From positions 1 through 20,495 of the forward strand of contig CALXPX010000007.1 of assembly GCA_944390305.1 (NCBI GenBank): DNA of 20,495 nucleotides, in the 5' to 3' direction. Both the position numbers and the translations under genes were made by a program. Shown piece after piece: positions 1 through 6,751 of this stretch. Each line of letters starts with the position of its first letter. Position 1 is the stretch's first letter. This DNA is from an uncultured Clostridia bacterium. GTDB taxonomy: Bacteria > Bacillota > Clostridia > TANB77 > CAG-508. The notes beneath the pieces are model-generated. The model saw only the letters and a list, made by a program, of their open reading frames with translations, made no database searches and was not told where the DNA came from.

Positions 1-76
1 CTTTTTACTTTTTTATATTCCTCTTATATTTTCCATATTATAATTTGCAGTTGCTTCTTTTTTAATATTTATAATG

Positions 77-105
77 TTTACATAAATTGTATTTTATGAT
101 ATAAT
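77..105 (+). promoter_or_regulatory. Sigma-A type promoter for the first gene
   Basis: A -35 box TTTACA (77-82) and a -10 box TATAAT (100-105) are separated by 17 bases. The -10 box is preceded by TG plus one base (97-99), giving an extended -10. Transcription should start near 112, leaving a leader of about 60 bases before the chosen ATG at 175. Confidence 0.75.
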
Positions 106-129
106 CTTATTATCATCCAAAAACTCAGA

Positions 130-149
130 GAAGTGATTGTTGTCACTTC
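130..149 (+). promoter_or_regulatory. Leader hairpin or operator-like inverted repeat
   Basis: A perfect 7-base inverted repeat, GAAGTGA (130-136) and TCACTTC (143-149), with a 6-base loop, lies in the predicted leader of the first gene, between the start of transcription and the ribosome site at 160-168. It could be an RNA stem or a protein-binding operator. A shorter alternative pairing, GTTGT with ACAAC, overlaps it. The role is inferred only from position. Confidence 0.4.
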
Positions 150-174
150 ACAACATTTAAGGAAGGGGATACAT

Positions 175-579
175 ATGTTATCTAGTCAACAGTTTTTTGC
201 AGATTATAATCGGTCGCAACTTCAAAAACGTACATCTTTGGTAAATGAACTTTTGGACCAAGTAGATTTATTTTTAAAAGGTCTTAAAGATTATGAACAA
301 TCAAGATTGTACAAAGACGCAGAAATTCCAATAACACATGAACCATATTATAAAATTTGTTCTGTTTTGGAATCAATCCAAGATACTTCAGAACTTGTAT
401 TGGTAGCAAAGGATTTTTATCAAGCTTTGGCTGCATATGGTTGGAAAATATATGCTTGTAATTTGGGTTCGAACTATGAAAAATCAGACTGCCCTCTAGT
501 AGGTGACGTCTTGTTATCTGTCGCATCTCAAATAAGAAGCAATCCCCAACCTGGCTATTTAAAACTAGTTAAGTGTTAA
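175..579 (+). CDS. Small protein of unknown function
   Basis: I do not recognise this 134-residue protein. It looks soluble and mostly helical, with no signal peptide, membrane segment or metal-binding motif. Tyrosine, leucine and glutamine are frequent in its first half. The reading frame continues upstream to a GTG at 133, but that start lies inside the leader hairpin and has no ribosome site. The ATG at 175 follows a strong AAGGAAGGGG stretch (159-168) at good spacing, so I chose it. The gene has its own extended -10 promoter and a terminator right after the stop, so it is a single-gene unit. It converges on the por operon and shares the spacer hairpin with it. Coding potential is supported by these signals; function is unknown. 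Confidence 0.75.
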   Translation: MLSSQQFFADYNRSQLQKRTSLVNELLDQVDLFLKGLKDYEQSRLYKDAEIPITHEPYYKICSVLESIQDTSELVLVAKDFYQALAAYGWKIYACNLGSNYEKSDCPLVGDVLLSVASQIRSNPQPGYLKLVKC

Positions 580-585
580 ATAGCT

Positions 586-625
586 AAAACACTGGTAAGA
601 GTAGAAATCTTACCAGTGTTTTTTA
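586..625 (+). terminator. Rho-independent terminator, possibly bidirectional
   Basis: A perfect 15-base inverted repeat (586-600 and 608-622) with a 7-base loop is followed by a T-rich run. It lies seven bases after the stop of the plus-strand gene. Read on the minus strand, the same stem is followed by TTTT, so it may also end the por operon, whose last stop codon is at 646. Confidence 0.9.
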
Positions 626-645
626 TATAAATATTTAATTTATTT

Positions 646-1599
646 TTAGTTATTCTTATTAGTCATTTCTTCTTTAGCTAATAATTCATTCCATCTTTTA
701 TCTACTTCTTCTTGGAATGCTTCTATCATCCATTCATTACCTGGCTTAAACATATGTCTGAATCTTTTTTGAGGTTTTAAAAATTCCTCAATCGGTAATT
801 TTTTAGCTGGTTTATATGTTATATGATAAACTCCATTTTCTACTTCATACATAGGCCAGTAACAAGTATCTACAGCTAATTTGTTCAATTTCATCAAATC
901 TTCTGTTGGATAACCCCATCCTCTTGGGCATGGAGCTAAAACATTTAAGAATTTAGCACCTTTTGTATATATAGCCTTTTCTGCTTTTTCATATAAATCT
1001 TTAAAATTCATATATGCTGCAGTTTGTGCAACATAAGGTAAATGATGAGCACACATTATCTCTGTTAAATCTTTTCTTGATTGCATTTTACCAGGAATAA
1101 CACTTCCTGCTGGTGATGTAGTTGTATCAGCAAATTTTGGAGTAGCAGAAGATCTTTGTATTCCAGTATTCATGTATGCACCATTATCATAACATACATA
1201 TGTCATATCATGACCTCTTTCCATAGCTCCAGATAAAGCTTGTATTCCTATATCATAAGTTCCACCATCTCCACCAAAGCAGATAAATTTAGTATCTTCA
1301 CTTTCTGGTATTTTTCCTTGTTTTTTTAATGATTGATATGCAGCCTCTGCTCCTGAAGCTGTTGCTGCTGCACATTCAAATGCAGTATGAATATATGAAT
1401 CTGTCCATGATGTATATGGATATATACATGTTGAAACTTCCATACATCCAGTTGCATTAGAAACCACCACATGGTCATTTTCATGAACAGCTCTTAATAT
1501 CATTCTAGCCACAGGTGGAGCTCCACATCCAGCGCACATTCTATGTCCTGCTGAAAATCTTGATGGTTTATTCGCTACTACTTCTTTTACATTATACAT
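646..1599 (-). CDS. porB: Pyruvate:ferredoxin oxidoreductase, beta subunit
   Basis: This is the thiamine-diphosphate subunit of a four-subunit 2-oxoacid:ferredoxin oxidoreductase, which oxidises pyruvate and CoA to acetyl-CoA and CO2 and reduces ferredoxin in the cytosol. The 317 residues match the usual PorB length. Visible motifs are AGCGAPP with CxxC at residues 22-25, NATGC (Cys52), the diphosphate-binding GGDGG near 109-113 with YDNGAYMNTG (Asn139) after it, and Cys224 in APCPRGWG. The four cysteines are those that hold the subunit's [4Fe-4S] cluster in this family. It is the last gene of porGDAB, 16 bases after porA, with an AAGGAA ribosome site. A branched-chain 2-oxoacid (VOR) substrate cannot be fully excluded from sequence alone, but the motifs and gene order fit pyruvate best. 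Confidence 0.93.
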   Translation of the reverse strand: MYNVKEVVANKPSRFSAGHRMCAGCGAPPVARMILRAVHENDHVVVSNATGCMEVSTCIYPYTSWTDSYIHTAFECAAATASGAEAAYQSLKKQGKIPESEDTKFICFGGDGGTYDIGIQALSGAMERGHDMTYVCYDNGAYMNTGIQRSSATPKFADTTTSPAGSVIPGKMQSRKDLTEIMCAHHLPYVAQTAAYMNFKDLYEKAEKAIYTKGAKFLNVLAPCPRGWGYPTEDLMKLNKLAVDTCYWPMYEVENGVYHITYKPAKKLPIEEFLKPQKRFRHMFKPGNEWMIEAFQEEVDKRWNELLAKEEMTNKNN

Positions 1600-1615
1600 A
1601 GTTTCTATTTCCTTT

Positions 1616-2791
1616 CTATTTAGTTTTTAATCCTAAAAATCTATAAGGATTTTCATTATTTTTCAAAGTTTGTAAATCTCTATAAACACTTTCAATTTGC
1701 ATTTCTGTTACATCTCTACCACCTATTCCATATGAATAGTTTATTGTAGGTACAGTTACATTTGATGTATACATTGCAGATGTAATATCTTCAAATAAAG
1801 GTCCACCTGTAAGATTTAATATTGGTGTTTTATCTAAAATTGCAACTGCTTTTGCATGTAAAAGAGTTTTAGCTATTTCTTCTCCTGGAAATGGTCTAAA
1901 CACTCTTATCTTTATAAGTCCTGCTTTAACACCTTCTGTTCTTAATCTATCTATTACATTTTTTACTGTTCCAGCAGTTGAATTCATACAAACTATTACA
2001 TATTCCGCATCTTCCATTTTATACTCTTCAAATAGTTCATATTTTCTTCCTGTAAGTTTTTCAAATTCTTCTGATACATCCAAGATAACCTTCTTAGCAT
2101 TTTTCATTGCTTCCCATTGTTGTCTTTTATGTTCAAAAAGATAAGCTTGTAAATCCATTGGACCCATTGATATTGGATTTTTTCTATTTAACAAATAATG
2201 TTCTGGTTTATATGTTCCTATAAATTTTTTAACTTCTTCATCTTCAAAAAGTTCAATATTTTCTATTGAATGTGATGTTATAAATCCATCTTGACAAACC
2301 ATAAGAGGTAAATTTACATCTTTATGCTCTGCTATTCTGTGAGCCATAATCATATTGTCATAAGCTTCTTGGTTTGTTTCAGAAAATAACATTATCCATC
2401 CACTATCTCTTACTGCCATAGCATCTGAATGATCACTATGGATATTTAGTGGTCCTGAAATCGCTCTATTTACCAAAGCCATAACTATTGGAAGTCTCAT
2501 ACTTGATGCAATTTGTACCATTTCCCACATATATTCAAGACCATTTGCAGATGTTGCTGTCATAGCTCTTGCACCTGCTGCTTCTGCTCCTATACAAGCA
2601 CTCATTGCACTATGCTCACTTTCTACTGCAACAAATTCTGTATCAACTTCTCCATTATCTACATATGTAGAAAAATATTGTGGAATTTCTGTTGAAGGTG
2701 TTATTGGAAATGCTGCCACAACATCTGGATTAATTTGCTTCATAGCAATAGCTGTTGCTTCATTTCCACTTAGTCTTTCTCTAATACTCAT
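1616..2791 (-). CDS. porA: Pyruvate:ferredoxin oxidoreductase, alpha subunit
   Basis: This 391-residue subunit carries the pyrimidine-binding and transketolase-C-like domains of the Por complex and forms the active site together with PorB. Evidence includes GNEA near the N-terminus, the substrate-side motif FPITPSTEIPQ, the ESEHSAMSACIGAEAAGARA block, and TATSANGLEYM. The C-terminal part has the GTVKN and KIRVFRPFPGEEI pattern of the domain II/III junction. The frame is open further upstream (to 2866), but those 25 extra residues overlap porD out of frame. The ATG at 2791 has a GAGGAGGG ribosome site and gives the family's N-terminus. It begins two bases after the porD stop, so the two are probably translationally coupled. 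Confidence 0.94.
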   Translation of the reverse strand: MSIRERLSGNEATAIAMKQINPDVVAAFPITPSTEIPQYFSTYVDNGEVDTEFVAVESEHSAMSACIGAEAAGARAMTATSANGLEYMWEMVQIASSMRLPIVMALVNRAISGPLNIHSDHSDAMAVRDSGWIMLFSETNQEAYDNMIMAHRIAEHKDVNLPLMVCQDGFITSHSIENIELFEDEEVKKFIGTYKPEHYLLNRKNPISMGPMDLQAYLFEHKRQQWEAMKNAKKVILDVSEEFEKLTGRKYELFEEYKMEDAEYVIVCMNSTAGTVKNVIDRLRTEGVKAGLIKIRVFRPFPGEEIAKTLLHAKAVAILDKTPILNLTGGPLFEDITSAMYTSNVTVPTINYSYGIGGRDVTEMQIESVYRDLQTLKNNENPYRFLGLKTK

Positions 2792-2793
2792 AC

Positions 2794-3087
2794 CTATTTT
2801 CCCTCCTCTTCCATAACAATTGCTCCAAATGGGCATACTTTTGCACAAACACCACATCCTTTGCAAAAATCATAATTATAATCTTCTCTTTTTTGTTCTT
2901 TATTTACTGGAATTGCATCATCTGGACATACTGGAAAACATAAACCACATTGTTTACATTTTTCTTCTCTATATATAGGCTTCATACTTCTCCAGTCTCC
3001 TGTTTTAAAGTTCTTAGAATTACCAGCATCGTAAATTGTTCCACCAGGTGTTATTTCTTCCCATGGTGTATTATTATTAATTTCCAT
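2794..3087 (-). CDS. porD: Pyruvate:ferredoxin oxidoreductase, delta (ferredoxin-like) subunit
   Basis: This 97-residue iron-sulfur subunit passes electrons from the PorB cluster to free ferredoxin. Two classic CxxCxxCxxxCP motifs are visible at Cys44/47/50/54 and Cys75/78/81/85, each binding one [4Fe-4S] cluster. The roughly 40-residue N-terminal stretch, containing WEEITPGG and DWRSMKP, is typical of PorD and distinguishes it from a free ferredoxin. It lies 44 bases after porG and two bases before porA, with an AAAGGAAG ribosome site. Both cysteine sets are complete. Confidence 0.94.
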   Translation of the reverse strand: MEINNNTPWEEITPGGTIYDAGNSKNFKTGDWRSMKPIYREEKCKQCGLCFPVCPDDAIPVNKEQKREDYNYDFCKGCGVCAKVCPFGAIVMEEEGK

Positions 3088-3131
3088 ACTTTTCTTCCTT
3101 TCTAATGGTATTTTAACCCATTTTTATATTT

Positions 3132-3713
3132 TTATTGCACTTTCTTTACTTCTTTTAAAGCAATTTCTATTGCTTTCATATTACCATCTATAACTTCTGG
3201 TTTTTTACTAAATTTATGCTTAAAAGATCCTTTCATATCTTCTACAAAATCTGCATCTGGCATTATTTCTGTTACTTTTACAATTGCTGCAAGCATTGGA
3301 GTATTTGGAAAATATTTTCCAAGAGCCTCTTCAGATATTTTTCTTGCATCTATTGTATAAACACTACCTTTGTATCCTTTTAATAAAGGTTTTATCTCTT
3401 CAATCCCTTTAGTTGTATTAATTATAATTGCACCATCTTCTTTAAGTCCTGCTGTTACATCTACTGCTGAAAGTAAAGTATCATCTACAACTACCACATA
3501 ATCAGGATTATATACATTACTATGAACTCTAATAGGAGTTGTACTAATTCTGTTATATGCTGTCATTGGTGCACCCATTCTTTCTGGTCCATACTCTGGG
3601 AATCCTTGAATATATTTCCCTGTGTTAAATGCAGCATCCGCTAAAAGTAATGATGCAGTTTTAGCACCTTGACCACCTCTTCCGTGCCATCTTATTTCAA
3701 TTAAATCCTTCAT
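3132..3713 (-). CDS. porG: Pyruvate:ferredoxin oxidoreductase, gamma subunit
   Basis: This is the first gene of the por operon and encodes the gamma subunit (193 residues), which is associated with CoA binding in the complex. The diagnostic N-terminal motif WHGRGGQGAKTAS is followed by FPEYGPERMGAP and a central VVVDDTLL strand, all characteristic of PorG. The open frame reaches 3737, but the ATG at 3713 has AAGGAGG six bases upstream and starts right before the conserved motif, so I chose it. A near-perfect sigma-A promoter lies 53-81 bases upstream, consistent with high expression of a central catabolic enzyme. All four subunits are intact and in the order G-D-A-B. Confidence 0.94.
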   Translation of the reverse strand: MKDLIEIRWHGRGGQGAKTASLLLADAAFNTGKYIQGFPEYGPERMGAPMTAYNRISTTPIRVHSNVYNPDYVVVVDDTLLSAVDVTAGLKEDGAIIINTTKGIEEIKPLLKGYKGSVYTIDARKISEEALGKYFPNTPMLAAIVKVTEIMPDADFVEDMKGSFKHKFSKKPEVIDGNMKAIEIALKEVKKVQ

Positions 3714-3765
3714 TGATTGCCTCCTTGAATATTTCAATTTATATCCTTATCTTTTGTTCCTATTT

Positions 3766-3794
3766 AGTATATATTTAAAAGATATTAATGTCAA
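3766..3794 (-). promoter_or_regulatory. Strong sigma-A promoter of the por operon
   Basis: On the minus strand, TTGACA (3794-3789) and TATACT (3771-3766) are separated by exactly 17 bases. The -35 box is a perfect match and the -10 box has one mismatch. Transcription should start near 3759, giving a leader of about 46 bases before porG. Confidence 0.85.
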
Positions 3795-3830
3795 TTAAAC
3801 CGACCAATAAATTGATTTATTTGTTATCAA

Positions 3831-3850
3831 TTTTATTTATATAAATAAAA
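3831..3850. repeat. 20-base perfect AT-only palindrome
   Basis: Positions 3831-3850 read identically on both strands and contain only A and T. The palindrome lies between the por promoter and the 3' end of the candidate small RNA. It could be an operator, a cruciform-prone site or chance in very AT-rich DNA. Confidence 0.35.
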
Positions 3851-3860
3851 AAAATTACAA

Positions 3861-3887
3861 AATAAAAAGAGACCCCTAAGGGCCCCC
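3861..3887 (-). terminator. Terminator of the candidate small RNA
   Basis: On the minus strand a G/C-rich stem (3887-3869) with a three-base TTA loop is followed by TTTTTATT. The stem has three inner G-C pairs, one G-G mismatch and four outer G-C or G-U pairs, so it is imperfect, but it is the only GC-rich hairpin in the spacer. It could also end transcripts from the gene at 4001-4699. Confidence 0.55.
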
Positions 3888-3944
3888 AAATGAAAAAGCT
3901 TGAAACCTTGAGTAAATTCTATATATATAACATAGGATTTACAT
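3862..3944 (-). ncRNA. Candidate small RNA of about 83 nt
   Basis: A minus-strand promoter (3979-3951) and a hairpin plus T-run (3887-3861) bracket an 83-base stretch with no convincing coding frame. The predicted 5' end falls at the start of a stem: GTAAAT (3942-3937) pairs with ATTTAC (3917-3912), with an inner CTAT/ATAG extension across one mismatch. A direct CAAG repeat lies between the two hairpins. I cannot assign it to a known RNA family. The call rests on the order promoter, 5' stem, spacer and terminator. Confidence 0.45.
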
Positions 3945-3950
3945 GCACTC

Positions 3951-3979
3951 ATTTTAGCAATCATTTTTAAATTTGTCAA
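3951..3979 (-). promoter_or_regulatory. Promoter of the candidate small RNA
   Basis: On the minus strand, TTGACA (3979-3974) is a perfect -35 box, followed after exactly 17 bases by TAAAAT (3956-3951), one mismatch from consensus. The predicted start is near 3944. No ribosome site or credible gene follows before the terminator at 3887-3861. Confidence 0.65.
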
Positions 3980-4000
3980 TAGTTTTTTAATTTTTTTATT

Positions 4001-4699
4001 TTAATTTAATCTATTTAATTCTTTATCGAATTGATTTTCCCAGAAAATATCGGTCTTTTCTTCATTATCATTTCTATCTATAAAAAATCTATTATTTAAA
4101 AAATTTGCATTTTTTAGAGTATATTCTCTATCATAAATCATATAATTTCTTAGCAATAAAGCTTTATGTAAATCTGTATTAATGACCGTATCTGGTGATA
4201 AAAAAATATATAAAGAAAAATATTCTTTAGTATCTAATTGATTTATTAATTCCAAAATCTTCTCTTTATATATATTCATATCTTCCCATGTATTTCCTTT
4301 CAAAATCATGACAATAGAATTAGATACATCATTTTCATCATATATATATACCGCATCAGGAATCAAATTTGATACAATCTTATTATTATTAAATGTATAT
4401 TCATATGATAAATATTTTAAATCAGATGATAGTAAATTTTCAGTATATGCTTTTGCTACAACAAATTTTTCTCTGCTTTTTGCGATCATCATTTTTCCAC
4501 TATTTTCTGACTCTCCGCCTCCAAATGAATATGTGGCAATTTCCGTAAAACCTGGATATTCTTCTGATAATCTTTCATTTATAGCCTCAATTTTTCTATC
4601 CTTTGTTAATATATTATAAGTACTTACTCCTAATATTATAAAAATAGTTAATGAGACTAAAATAACTAATACAATTGATATTATTACACTTTTTTTCAT
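4001..4699 (-). CDS. Membrane-anchored protein of unknown function
   Basis: I do not recognise this 232-residue protein. A lysine-lysine start and a hydrophobic stretch of about 25 residues (roughly 4-29) form one N-terminal membrane anchor or uncleaved signal. The remaining 200 residues are polar, rich in Asn, Asp, Glu and Tyr, and would lie outside the membrane. A short glycine-rich patch (SFGGGES) occurs soon after the anchor. There is no lipobox cysteine, LPxTG motif or recognisable catalytic motif. An in-frame ATG at 4714 lacks a ribosome site; the ATG at 4699 follows AAAGGGAG at somewhat short spacing, so I chose it. It lies after the ferredoxin terminator, so it is expressed by read-through or an unseen promoter. 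Confidence 0.75.
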   Translation of the reverse strand: MKKSVIISIVLVILVSLTIFIILGVSTYNILTKDRKIEAINERLSEEYPGFTEIATYSFGGGESENSGKMMIAKSREKFVVAKAYTENLLSSDLKYLSYEYTFNNNKIVSNLIPDAVYIYDENDVSNSIVMILKGNTWEDMNIYKEKILELINQLDTKEYFSLYIFLSPDTVINTDLHKALLLRNYMIYDREYTLKNANFLNNRFFIDRNDNEEKTDIFWENQFDKELNRLN

Positions 4700-4717
4700 T
4701 TTTCTCCCTTTCATTTT

Positions 4718-4749
4718 AAATAAATAAGAGATTACTATTGCAATCTCTT
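4718..4749 (-). terminator. Terminator of the walR-ferredoxin operon
   Basis: An 8-base perfect inverted repeat, AAGAGATT and AATCTCTT (4749-4742 and 4733-4726), with an 8-base loop is followed on the minus strand by ATTTATTT. It lies 9 bases after the ferredoxin stop. The stem is AT-rich, so termination may be partial. Confidence 0.6.
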
Positions 4750-4758
4750 TAATTTTAT

Positions 4759-4932
4759 TTACTCATCTATTGTTGGTGCACCAACTGGGCAAATTGAAGC
4801 ACATTGACCGCATTCAATACATTTGCTTTTGTCAATCACATATTGATTTTCTCCTTGAGAAATGCATTCTACAGGACAAGAAGCAGCACAAGCTCCACAT
4901 TGTACACATGCATCTGAAATTTTATATGCCAT
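4759..4932 (-). CDS. 2[4Fe-4S] ferredoxin, clostridial type
   Basis: This 57-residue cytosolic electron carrier has two complete cluster motifs, CVQCGACAASCP (Cys9/12/15/19) and CIECGQCASICP (Cys38/41/44/48), the layout and size of classic clostridial ferredoxins. It probably accepts electrons from enzymes such as the Por complex encoded in this window. The open frame starts at 4950, but the ATG at 4932 follows an AAAGGTGGTGAT ribosome site and gives the typical MAYKI start. It lies 33 bases after ricT and before a terminator, as the last gene of the walR operon. Its position next to ricT, whose product belongs to a complex that holds [4Fe-4S] clusters in Bacillus, is suggestive, but a functional link is inference. 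Confidence 0.95.
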   Translation of the reverse strand: MAYKISDACVQCGACAASCPVECISQGENQYVIDKSKCIECGQCASICPVGAPTIDE

Positions 4933-4965
4933 ATAATCACCACCTTTCATATATTTTATTAATGA

Positions 4966-5889
4966 TTAGATATCTTCATCATTTGAATTCTTTTTATCTA
5001 ATTCATCCATTTTTTCCATTTCTTCTAATTCTTTTAATTCTTCTTCATCTAAATCTTCTTGTATCTCTTTTTTGCCTTCTTTTAAGACTTTCACATCTGA
5101 GCTATTAAATTTTTTATAATAATAATTCTCTTCCTCATCTTTTAATTTTACTTTTAATATTTCATTTAAAACTTCTATACCTTCTACTACTCCTTCTCCA
5201 TCTTCTGTACTAACCAATGCCCCTATATTAGGTAGCTTTTTCATCTTATCTTCATATACATTTTGTTCATACCTTAAGCAGCACATCAGTCTTCCACAAT
5301 TACCTGTTATTTTAGCCGCATTTAAAGATAAATTTTGCTCTTTTGCCATTTTTATAGATACCGTATCAAAATTATTTAAAAATGAACAACAGCATAATTC
5401 TCTACCACAAATGCCATTTCCGCCCATTCTTTTTATTTCATCTCTAACTCCAATTTGTCTAAGCTCAATTCTTGTTCTAAATATTCCTGCTAAATCTTTT
5501 ACTAAGTCTCTAAAATCTATTCTTCCATCAGCAGTAAAATAAAAAAGTAATTTAGAATTATCAAATACATATCTTGCTTCTACTAAATTCATTTTTAGTT
5601 TATGTTCTTTAATTTTCTTTAGACATGTATCAAATGCTTTTTTTTCATTTTTTACATTTTCTTCTTGGTGCTTCTTATCTTCTTTATTTGCTATTCTTAT
5701 AATCTTTTTTAGATCTTTTTCTATTTTTTCTTCTGGTAATTCTCTAGGATTTACTACTACAATACCATATTCTTGTCCCAGTGTAGTTTCCACTATAACA
5801 TTATCACCATTTTTTATATCTAAATCTAAAGGATTGAAAAAATATATTTTGCCAGGTTTTCTAAATTTAACGCCTACTACTTTTACCAT
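4966..5889 (-). CDS. ricT: RicT (YaaT) family PSP1-domain regulator
   Basis: This 307-residue protein belongs to the PSP1/RicT family. In Bacillus subtilis RicT works with RicA and RicF in a complex that supports RNase Y-dependent RNA processing and affects competence, biofilm and sporulation. The N-terminal half has the YaaT beta-strand core (KVVGVKF, ETTLGQEYGIVV). The PSP1 C-terminal domain holds the cysteine-rich blocks GICGRELCCC (Cys161, 166-168) and TGNCGRLMCCL (Cys198, 203, 204), which are family-conserved and implicated in [4Fe-4S] binding. The last 35 residues are a very acidic, probably disordered tail. It overlaps holB by 23 bases, the same neighbour order as in Bacillus. ricA and ricF are not in this window. 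Confidence 0.93.
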   Translation of the reverse strand: MVKVVGVKFRKPGKIYFFNPLDLDIKNGDNVIVETTLGQEYGIVVVNPRELPEEKIEKDLKKIIRIANKEDKKHQEENVKNEKKAFDTCLKKIKEHKLKMNLVEARYVFDNSKLLFYFTADGRIDFRDLVKDLAGIFRTRIELRQIGVRDEIKRMGGNGICGRELCCCSFLNNFDTVSIKMAKEQNLSLNAAKITGNCGRLMCCLRYEQNVYEDKMKKLPNIGALVSTEDGEGVVEGIEVLNEILKVKLKDEEENYYYKKFNSSDVKVLKEGKKEIQEDLDEEELKELEEMEKMDELDKKNSNDEDI

Positions 5890-6742
5890 GAAATTCCTCC
5901 CAAATATGTATAATCATGTAATCTATTGACATATCAAAATTGTTATTTGCAATTAATTTCTCTTTTGTTTTTTCTATTATACTAATAGCTTTAGAAGCTT
6001 TTATATTTTCTTTGCTCTTTTCAAAAAATATAACATTTAAATAATCTAACATCTCTAAAATATTATCTTTTAAAGAATACAAAATATTATTAGATAAAGC
6101 ATCTATTAAGCTCCCTTTTTGTAAATCATCCGTCATTTGCTTTAATCTTATATATATATCTTTATTTTCTTCGATTTTAGCTGCATTTTCCAGACTACCA
6201 CCACATAACTTAACTAATTCTTTATTATCTAAATGCAAAAAATTAGATATTTGCCTATCTGTCAAATCTTCAAACTTAATAATAATACATCTAGATTTTA
6301 TTGTTTGCAGAATTCTATTTTCATTTGAAGCAATTAATATTATCATAGCATATTCTGGAGGTTCTTCTAAAGTCTTTAAAAGGCAATTTTGACTTTCTTC
6401 TGTCATTGTATCTGCATTATCTATTATATATACTTTCTTATTTGATATAATTGGCTTTTCAACTATTTTTGATTGCAAATTACGAATTTGATCTATTTTT
6501 ATAGCCTTTCCATCTGGAATTATAATTTGAAAATCAGGATTACTATTCGCATTAAATTTTATACATGACTCACAATTATCTTTACCTAAGCACATTACTT
6601 TTTTTGCTAATTCTTTAGCAAAAATCTTTTTACCAATTCCTGATTTTCCAGTAAATAAATAGCTATGAGATACAGTATTTGAATTTACTGCTTTTATTAA
6701 AGATTCTTTTACATTATCATTTCCTATTATATTTTCAAACAA
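5867..6742 (-). CDS. holB: DNA polymerase III delta-prime subunit (clamp loader)
   Basis: HolB is the delta-prime subunit of the clamp loader, which places the sliding clamp on DNA during replication. This 291-residue AAA+ protein has a P-loop-like GKSGIGKK (32-39), a Walker-B-like VYIIDNAD (104-111), LLKTLEEPP (about 121-129) and sensor-1 SRC (150-152), all standard for the family. The start is TTG at 6742, with AGGAG six bases upstream and overlapping the lepB stop; no better ATG fits the conserved IIGNDNVK N-terminus. The zinc-binding loop is incomplete: Cys51, 57 and 60 are present, but the position that usually carries the remaining cysteine appears to be Lys54. The C-terminal third is divergent, as is common. 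Confidence 0.9.
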   Translation of the reverse strand: MFENIIGNDNVKESLIKAVNSNTVSHSYLFTGKSGIGKKIFAKELAKKVMCLGKDNCESCIKFNANSNPDFQIIIPDGKAIKIDQIRNLQSKIVEKPIISNKKVYIIDNADTMTEESQNCLLKTLEEPPEYAMIILIASNENRILQTIKSRCIIIKFEDLTDRQISNFLHLDNKELVKLCGGSLENAAKIEENKDIYIRLKQMTDDLQKGSLIDALSNNILYSLKDNILEMLDYLNVIFFEKSKENIKASKAISIIEKTKEKLIANNNFDMSIDYMIIHIWEEFHGKSSRR

Positions 6743-6751
6743 CTTTTTCTC

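Noticed and set aside
2792..2866. N-terminal extension of PorA by 25 residues
   Set aside because: It overlaps the porD coding region in another frame and does not look like the PorA N-terminus; a strong ribosome site supports the ATG at 2791.
3838..3957. A 39-codon open frame across the candidate small RNA
   Set aside because: Its ATG overlaps the -10 box, it has no ribosome site, and it runs through the terminator hairpin and T-run.
4718..4749. Riboswitch or T-box before the unknown membrane protein
   Set aside because: The space between ferredoxin and this gene is too short (about 60 bases) and contains only a simple hairpin with a T-rich tail.
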